Both the position numbers and the translations under genes were made by a program. A stretch of DNA of 64,000 nucleotides from Veillonella sp. CHU740. GTDB lineage: Bacteria > Bacillota > Negativicutes > Veillonellales > Veillonellaceae. The stretch lies in contig NZ_RQVD01000001.1 in the NCBI RefSeq assembly GCF_003992055.1, positions 62,001 through 126,000 of the forward strand, in the 5' to 3' direction. A model generated the notes under the pieces. The model did not search any database, was not told the DNA's origin, and worked only from the letters and a program-made list of their open reading frames with translations. This document shows, piece by piece, positions 59,776 through 64,000 of this stretch (positions are counted from its first letter, which is position 1; the number at the start of each line of letters is the position of its first letter).

Positions 59776-61005
59776 TTATTTCTTTGTTTCACGGCGCATC
59801 ATAGAGAATTCTTCCAATGGTGTGTCGATATACAAGCGCAATTTCATTTGTGCATGTTTAGCTACATCGATGTCATTGCCATCTTCATCAGTCATGCGTT
59901 TAATGACATGTTTTACCAATGGTCCATGCGGCTGACAGAATTCTACCTCTTCCCCTACTTTAAAGTTATTACGTTGTTCCATGTAGGCATAGCCTTCTTC
60001 CGCATTGTATCCTTCTACAAGGCCAATGAAATCATGGGTTTGCGTATTGGAAGATTTACCATAGTTTTGCGCTTCTTCACCTGGTTTTTCCATAGCAAAA
60101 GCTTCTGTATAAGGACGATGGGAAATTTTCTCTAACTCTGCATACCATTCGTCACGTACGTACCAGTCATCGCCCTCTTCTAGGAATGCATCGATGGCCT
60201 CACGATACACTTTGGAGACTGTAGCGGCATAGTGAACAGACTTCATACGGCCTTCGATTTTCAAGCTATCTACACCCGCTTTATACAATTCTGGAATGTA
60301 TTTCAACAAGCACAAATCTTTAGAGTTAAAGATATATGTACCATGTTCATCTTCTTCGATTGGATAGTATTCACCTGGCCGATTTTCTTCTACTAAGTTA
60401 TATTTCCAGCGGCACGCCTGTGTACAAGCACCACGGTTTGCATCACGATTTGTCATATAATTACTCAACAAACAACGACCGGAGTAAGAAATACACATCG
60501 CTCCATGTACGAAGGCTTCGATTTCCACATCTGCCTTTTCACGCATTGTTTTGATGTCTTCAATACTTACTTCACGGGCTACAACGACACGAGCCGCACC
60601 TTGTTCTTTCCAGAATTCCGTCGTCAAGTAGTTTGTTGTATTCGCCTGCGTACTCACATGCAATTCTAAGCTAGGAGCTACCCGTTTTGCCAATAAGAAA
60701 ATACCTAAATCTGCTACGATGATAGCATCTACCTTAATGCTTTCCAAGAATTTCAAATAGTCTTCTAGGCCTGTTAAGTCCTCGTTATGAGGAATGATGT
60801 TACAAGTCACATAGATTTTTTTGCCATGACTATGTACAAACTCCACAGCCTCTTTCAGTTGATCATTATCAAAGTTTGAACTAGCCGCACGTAACCCGAA
60901 GGCACGACCTGCACAGTATACTGCATCCGCTCCATAGCGAATGGCCATTTTTAATTTATCCATATTGCCAGCAGGTGCTAACAATTCCATATGTCGTTTA
61001 CTCAT
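59776..61005 (-). CDS. trhP: U32 family peptidase-like tRNA hydroxylation protein TrhP
   Basis: A 409-aa U32 protein. The barrel starts HMELLAPAGNMDKLKMAIRY; the U32 signature EAFVHGAMCISYSGRCLLSN and the Cys cluster (RGACTQACRW, DLCLLKYIPEL) that can hold an Fe-S cluster are present. The C-terminal U32_C domain is also visible. In Bacillus and E. coli such proteins make 5-hydroxyuridine at tRNA position 34 from prephenate. The overlapping trmR gene, whose product methylates ho5U to mo5U, supports this over protease activity. The ATG at 61005 behind AAAGGA is preferred; a start nine codons upstream lacks an RBS. Confidence 0.85.
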   Translation of the reverse strand: MSKRHMELLAPAGNMDKLKMAIRYGADAVYCAGRAFGLRAASSNFDNDQLKEAVEFVHSHGKKIYVTCNIIPHNEDLTGLEDYLKFLESIKVDAIIVADLGIFLLAKRVAPSLELHVSTQANTTNYLTTEFWKEQGAARVVVAREVSIEDIKTMREKADVEIEAFVHGAMCISYSGRCLLSNYMTNRDANRGACTQACRWKYNLVEENRPGEYYPIEEDEHGTYIFNSKDLCLLKYIPELYKAGVDSLKIEGRMKSVHYAATVSKVYREAIDAFLEEGDDWYVRDEWYAELEKISHRPYTEAFAMEKPGEEAQNYGKSSNTQTHDFIGLVEGYNAEEGYAYMEQRNNFKVGEEVEFCQPHGPLVKHVIKRMTDEDGNDIDVAKHAQMKLRLYIDTPLEEFSMMRRETKK

Positions 61006-61606
61006 GATGATGTCCTTTCCAAACACTGACACTCATTCCATCCCCCATAGGATAGATGGTGGTGTTGTATTTATCTTTTTGTTCTACATATTCTAAATAG
61101 TGTTGTAATCGTTTCACGATGGTCTTAAATCGACGAGGTGGCTCTTTACCGCCTCGTACATAATCGCGAAACAGTACATTATCTGCTAGTACTACAGCCC
61201 CATCAGACAGTTTTGGTTCTATGATTTCCAATTGTTTTAAATATTGACCTTTAGGGCCATCTAAAAACACTAGGTCAAAGGGCCCTTCTATAGTATCTAC
61301 TAGTTCTGTTGCATCTCCCTGCAGCAAAGTCATCCGGTCTGCATAGTCCGACTGCGAAATAAAATGTTTTGCCATACCATGACGTATGTCATCTAGTTCA
61401 ATAGAAATCAGCTGACCTTCTTTATCCATATGTTTTGCCAATAGCAATGAAGAATAGCCTATGGCTGTCCCTACTTCTAATACTCGTTTTGGCTTGTACA
61501 GACCGATTAAATCTTCAAACAGTTCTACTTCCGATTCTCGTAAAATAGGTACATCATGCAACAATGCATAGATTCGTTGTTCATTTAAAATATCTTTAAT
61601 TTTCAT
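60998..61606 (-). CDS. trmR: O-methyltransferase TrmR (tRNA 5-hydroxyuridine methyltransferase)
   Basis: A 202-aa class I SAM methyltransferase of the caffeoyl-CoA/catechol OMT-like family. Motif I is VLEVGTAIGYSSLLLA, followed by ISIELDDIRHGMA and FDLVFLDGPKGQYL. YrrM/TrmR of Bacillus methylates ho5U34 of tRNA. The order mltG-trmR-trhP here copies yrrL-yrrM-yrrN/O, so I assign it to the same step. It overlaps mltG by 11 bp and trhP by 8 bp. A small-molecule O-methyltransferase is the alternative. Confidence 0.85.
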   Translation of the reverse strand: MKIKDILNEQRIYALLHDVPILRESEVELFEDLIGLYKPKRVLEVGTAIGYSSLLLAKHMDKEGQLISIELDDIRHGMAKHFISQSDYADRMTLLQGDATELVDTIEGPFDLVFLDGPKGQYLKQLEIIEPKLSDGAVVLADNVLFRDYVRGGKEPPRRFKTIVKRLQHYLEYVEQKDKYNTTIYPMGDGMSVSVWKGHHHE

Positions 61607-62603
61607 AAATTTGATCCACTATTTTTAAATGTTCTTCATAGGTTTTACTAAAATGATGATGCCCCTCTTTGTCTGCTACAAAGAATAAATAGTCTGTAGT
61701 TGGTGCATACAATACTGCTTCCATCGATTTCAATCCAGGATTTGCAATCGGTCCTGGAGGCAACCCTTTGTGCAAGTATGTATTATAAGGGCTCTCTAAT
61801 TTTGTATCTTCAATGGTAATCAACGGTTTTGGATAGCCTAGAATATATTGAATACTAGCACACGATTCGAGTGGCATACCCTCTTTCAAACGTTGGCGGA
61901 ATACAGCTGCGATAATAGGACGATCTTCATCAAATTTTGCCTCTTTTTCTACCAATGATGCCAAGGTGATAAACTCAAAAATTGTCATGCCTTGAGCTTC
62001 AATATCTTGACGCATTTTAGGCGTTAATTGACGATTCATTTCATCGGCCATCATCTTCATCACATCTGCCGCAGTACTACCTACAGGCACTTCATAGGTG
62101 CTAGGAAATAAGAAGCCCTCTACACGATAAGTTACTGGCTTTGGTCCGTACATGTATAAATACGGAGAGTATAGTTTTCCTTGCTCCATGAACGCAGCCT
62201 GCGTATCGATGCCTTGTTCTTCAATGCGCTTTCCAATTTCACCAATCGTAAAGCCTTCTGGAATGGTTAAGGTAATACTTTGAATCTTGCCTTTTTGCAA
62301 TCGGTCAATAATTTCTTTCAAACTAGAATGATGCGGAATTTGATACGGTCCATGTTGCAACGTATCCATAGCACCTGTCAATCGCAGTGCTGCCCGGAAT
62401 ACTGTTGGGGATACTATCAATCCTTTTTCATATAATGCCTCGCCTATTTCCGCCCCTGTTTGGTTTTCACTAATGACGATGGTTTCCACATCATCCTTAG
62501 AACCTCCCGTCCAAGGAATATAATATAGGCCTGCTAGTGCACTCAGTACCACCACTAAAATGATACTAAGACTTATCCATGTGTATTTTATATATCGTTT
62601 CAC
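61596..62603 (-). CDS. mltG: endolytic transglycosylase MltG
   Basis: A membrane-anchored lytic transglycosylase that cuts nascent peptidoglycan and sets glycan strand length. The 335-aa protein has an N-terminal transmembrane helix (ISLSIILVVVLSALAGLYYI), a LysM-like region and the YceG domain. The catalytic Glu lies in ITLASLVEKEAKFDEDRP, and LPPGPIANPG lies near the C-terminus. The start is taken as GTG at 62603 behind AAGGAG. The promoter TTGCTA-18-TATAAT (62631-62660) puts the transcript start near 62624, which excludes the longer reading frame. It is first in a five-gene operon. Confidence 0.92.
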   Translation of the reverse strand: MKRYIKYTWISLSIILVVVLSALAGLYYIPWTGGSKDDVETIVISENQTGAEIGEALYEKGLIVSPTVFRAALRLTGAMDTLQHGPYQIPHHSSLKEIIDRLQKGKIQSITLTIPEGFTIGEIGKRIEEQGIDTQAAFMEQGKLYSPYLYMYGPKPVTYRVEGFLFPSTYEVPVGSTAADVMKMMADEMNRQLTPKMRQDIEAQGMTIFEFITLASLVEKEAKFDEDRPIIAAVFRQRLKEGMPLESCASIQYILGYPKPLITIEDTKLESPYNTYLHKGLPPGPIANPGLKSMEAVLYAPTTDYLFFVADKEGHHHFSKTYEEHLKIVDQIYEN

Positions 62604-62630
62604 AGCAATCTCCTTTTCAATGAATACTAT

Positions 62631-62660
62631 ATTATACCATTTTAGGAGTATATATAGCAA
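62631..62660 (-). promoter_or_regulatory. promoter of the mltG-trmR-trhP operon
   Basis: TTGCTA (62655-62660) and TATAAT (62631-62636) have an 18-bp spacer on the minus strand. The start near 62624 gives a ~20-nt leader before the GTG start of mltG. Confidence 0.65.
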
Positions 62661-62689
62661 TTTTTCTATATATATCTGTTTGTACAACA

Positions 62690-62720
62690 AAAGGGGCTGT
62701 TACTATTCTACAACCCCTTT
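62690..62720 (-). terminator. terminator of the second DUF4261 gene
   Basis: AAAGGGG (62690-62696) pairs with CCCCTTT (62714-62720), extended by TGT/ACA. It lies just after the stop; the minus-strand tail is only moderately T-rich. Confidence 0.6.
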
Positions 62721-62726
62721 CATTAT

Positions 62727-64000
62727 TTATTCTTCTTCACTTGTATCAAAGAAAATTTGTATACTTTGCAATCCATCTGCATGGACTGGTTCATCGATAT
62801 GAACTATCAGTTGTTCTTCCTCTGTTCTACCCACAGAATCACCGTCTGTTAACTCTTTGCCAGATACCAGTATATAATTCGCCACGCTAAGGATATAATT
62901 ACAGGCACGCTCTGGATCCCATGGACAATGCAAGAATTCCACATTGAGTTGGTCGAACTCTTCCATACCACTAGTATACAAAGATATGGTTCCATCTTCT
63001 TCAAAATCGATATCAACCCACACTAGGTTCACCATAGGCAACACATCATCTCGTAGATTCTCTGTTTCTTTGTAGTACATGTCTGCTTCATAGAGAACGT
63101 CATTTGTATAGATAGCTGTAGCTCCAGTTTGCTCTGTGGCTACTGAAAGTAATTTCGCTAATAAGATTCCTTCTTCTAATGGTTTGCCAGGTCCTTCTAC
63201 AATACTAATCGCCACATGGCTTGTGTGTTGGATTACAGCATCCAATGCATCGTCCCAAAGATAATTACGAGTAGCCCCTTGCATAACAATTTCTATCGGC
63301 ATGGCATAGGAAAATGGTGCTACCATTACTTTATAGTCATCAATGACTAGGAAGTATGCCTCCTCCATCTCCTCTTCTTCGACGGTATCCACATCTTTTG
63401 TGGTAACGGCTGCACGGACTTTCATCCCCTCTGGACCCGTTACGGAAATAATATCCCATTGAGCGAGCAAATCCTTTTTAAATTGCTCCACATCAAAGGT
63501 AGCATTTTCTAACAATACCATGCCCATACATCCACGTCTGCCAATCACGGGGCCCATACCATGTTCCAAGATAGAGCCAATGTCATCTCCTATGGTACTT
63601 TCAGCTAGCATAACCATAGTACTCATCAGGAGCTGATTATCATCGCTGTCAAGGTCCAATACTTCTACATTCAAATTCATGATGTGTTCCATAACGCTTT
63701 CTAGAATGGAATCCGCTAAATTATCAGACATTTCATCCATAATCTCTAACAAGGCATGACTAAAAGACGGCCCCAACACCTCTAGCATATGCGTGTCCCC
63801 ATCGTAATAGAGCACTTGTCCTACATGACCAGATTTTGTCGGGTTATAGTCAATGTAAAGTCGCGATGCCTCTTCCCCTTCCCCAGTAGTTGCAAACAGG
63901 CACAAATTTCTCTGTTTAGAAGGCGCTCGTACTTGTGACGGTTTTACATCAGGTCCCAGTATATCCATGTTCATCACATCTCGCCCATGAAGATCAAATT
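62727..64000 (-). CDS. DUF4261/SUKH-like protein, 5'-truncated by the window edge
   Basis: A paralogue of the 719-aa protein at 57345. The frame stays open to base 64000, so the N-terminus is outside the window; a GTG/ATG near 63975 is probably internal. The visible ~424 residues cover the end of the SUKH-like part (SRLYIDYNPTKSGHVGQVLY, LEVLGPSFSHALLEIM) and the DUF4261 part (YLWDDALDAVIQHTSHVAIS, WVDIDFEEDGTISLYTSG). Identity to the first copy is moderate, roughly half by eye, so the duplication is old. The genes lie on either side of the mltG operon. Confidence 0.75.
   Translation of the reverse strand, partial: FDLHGRDVMNMDILGPDVKPSQVRAPSKQRNLCLFATTGEGEEASRLYIDYNPTKSGHVGQVLYYDGDTHMLEVLGPSFSHALLEIMDEMSDNLADSILESVMEHIMNLNVEVLDLDSDDNQLLMSTMVMLAESTIGDDIGSILEHGMGPVIGRRGCMGMVLLENATFDVEQFKKDLLAQWDIISVTGPEGMKVRAAVTTKDVDTVEEEEMEEAYFLVIDDYKVMVAPFSYAMPIEIVMQGATRNYLWDDALDAVIQHTSHVAISIVEGPGKPLEEGILLAKLLSVATEQTGATAIYTNDVLYEADMYYKETENLRDDVLPMVNLVWVDIDFEEDGTISLYTSGMEEFDQLNVEFLHCPWDPERACNYILSVANYILVSGKELTDGDSVGRTEEEQLIVHIDEPVHADGLQSIQIFFDTSEEE

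Overview
The window looks like a chromosomal segment of a diderm Firmicute of the class Negativicutes, most probably Veillonella or a close relative. Gene content and order are Firmicutes-like (birA-coaX-dusB, ppx-tilS-hpt-ftsH, rpsF-ssb-rpsR, mltG-trmR-trhP, a DivIC-type protein, an ECF S component). Yet the window also encodes three YadA-type trimeric autotransporters, which need an outer membrane. The DNA is AT-rich, and most genes lie on the minus strand with strong Shine-Dalgarno sites. The genus is an inference from content, not from a database match.

Layout. 1-25.2 kb is housekeeping, nearly all on the minus strand: a cysteine operon (cysK-cysE-nitrilase); crcB with a molybdopterin-binding protein; aspA; rpsF-ssb-rpsR; cstA behind a consensus promoter; birA-coaX-dusB; ppx-tilS-hpt-ftsH; a DivIC-like protein; a biotin-domain-free carboxyltransferase; a hypothetical/phosphodiester-glycosidase pair; and an ABC-F ATPase followed by folE-folP-folB-folK. 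25.4-28.3 kb is a short plus-strand vitamin B6 unit (pdxK and an ECF S component). It is followed by an accessory patch with a probable type I toxin-antitoxin locus (26-codon hydrophobic peptide plus convergent RNA), a 45-aa acidic/basic small protein, a thioesterase and a solitary ribbon-helix-helix protein.

28.4-50.8 kb is an adhesin island: a 1638-aa and a 4647-aa ESPR-type trimeric autotransporter on the minus strand, and a divergent 659-aa one on the plus strand. All three carry an unusual coiled-coil tail after the membrane anchor. 50.9-56.7 kb holds a small exported protein, metE, a PnuC-like transporter and a very AT-rich patch. That patch has a small exported protein and a large PemK/MazF-like protein followed by a structured non-coding stretch. 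Two tandem 122-123 bp units that copy the 3' end of tRNA-Arg come next, then a Pro-Gly-Arg tRNA cluster on the minus strand.

57.3-64 kb is an operon mltG-trmR-trhP-DUF4911-DUF4261 protein, the middle genes making a tRNA wobble-uridine modification. A second, truncated DUF4261 paralogue runs off the right edge. The points most worth a second look are the tRNA-3'-end repeat units, the type I toxin-antitoxin locus, the HTH-like N-terminal extension of TilS next to hpt-ftsH, the shared post-anchor tails of the adhesins, and the SUKH-like/DUF4261 paralogue pair.
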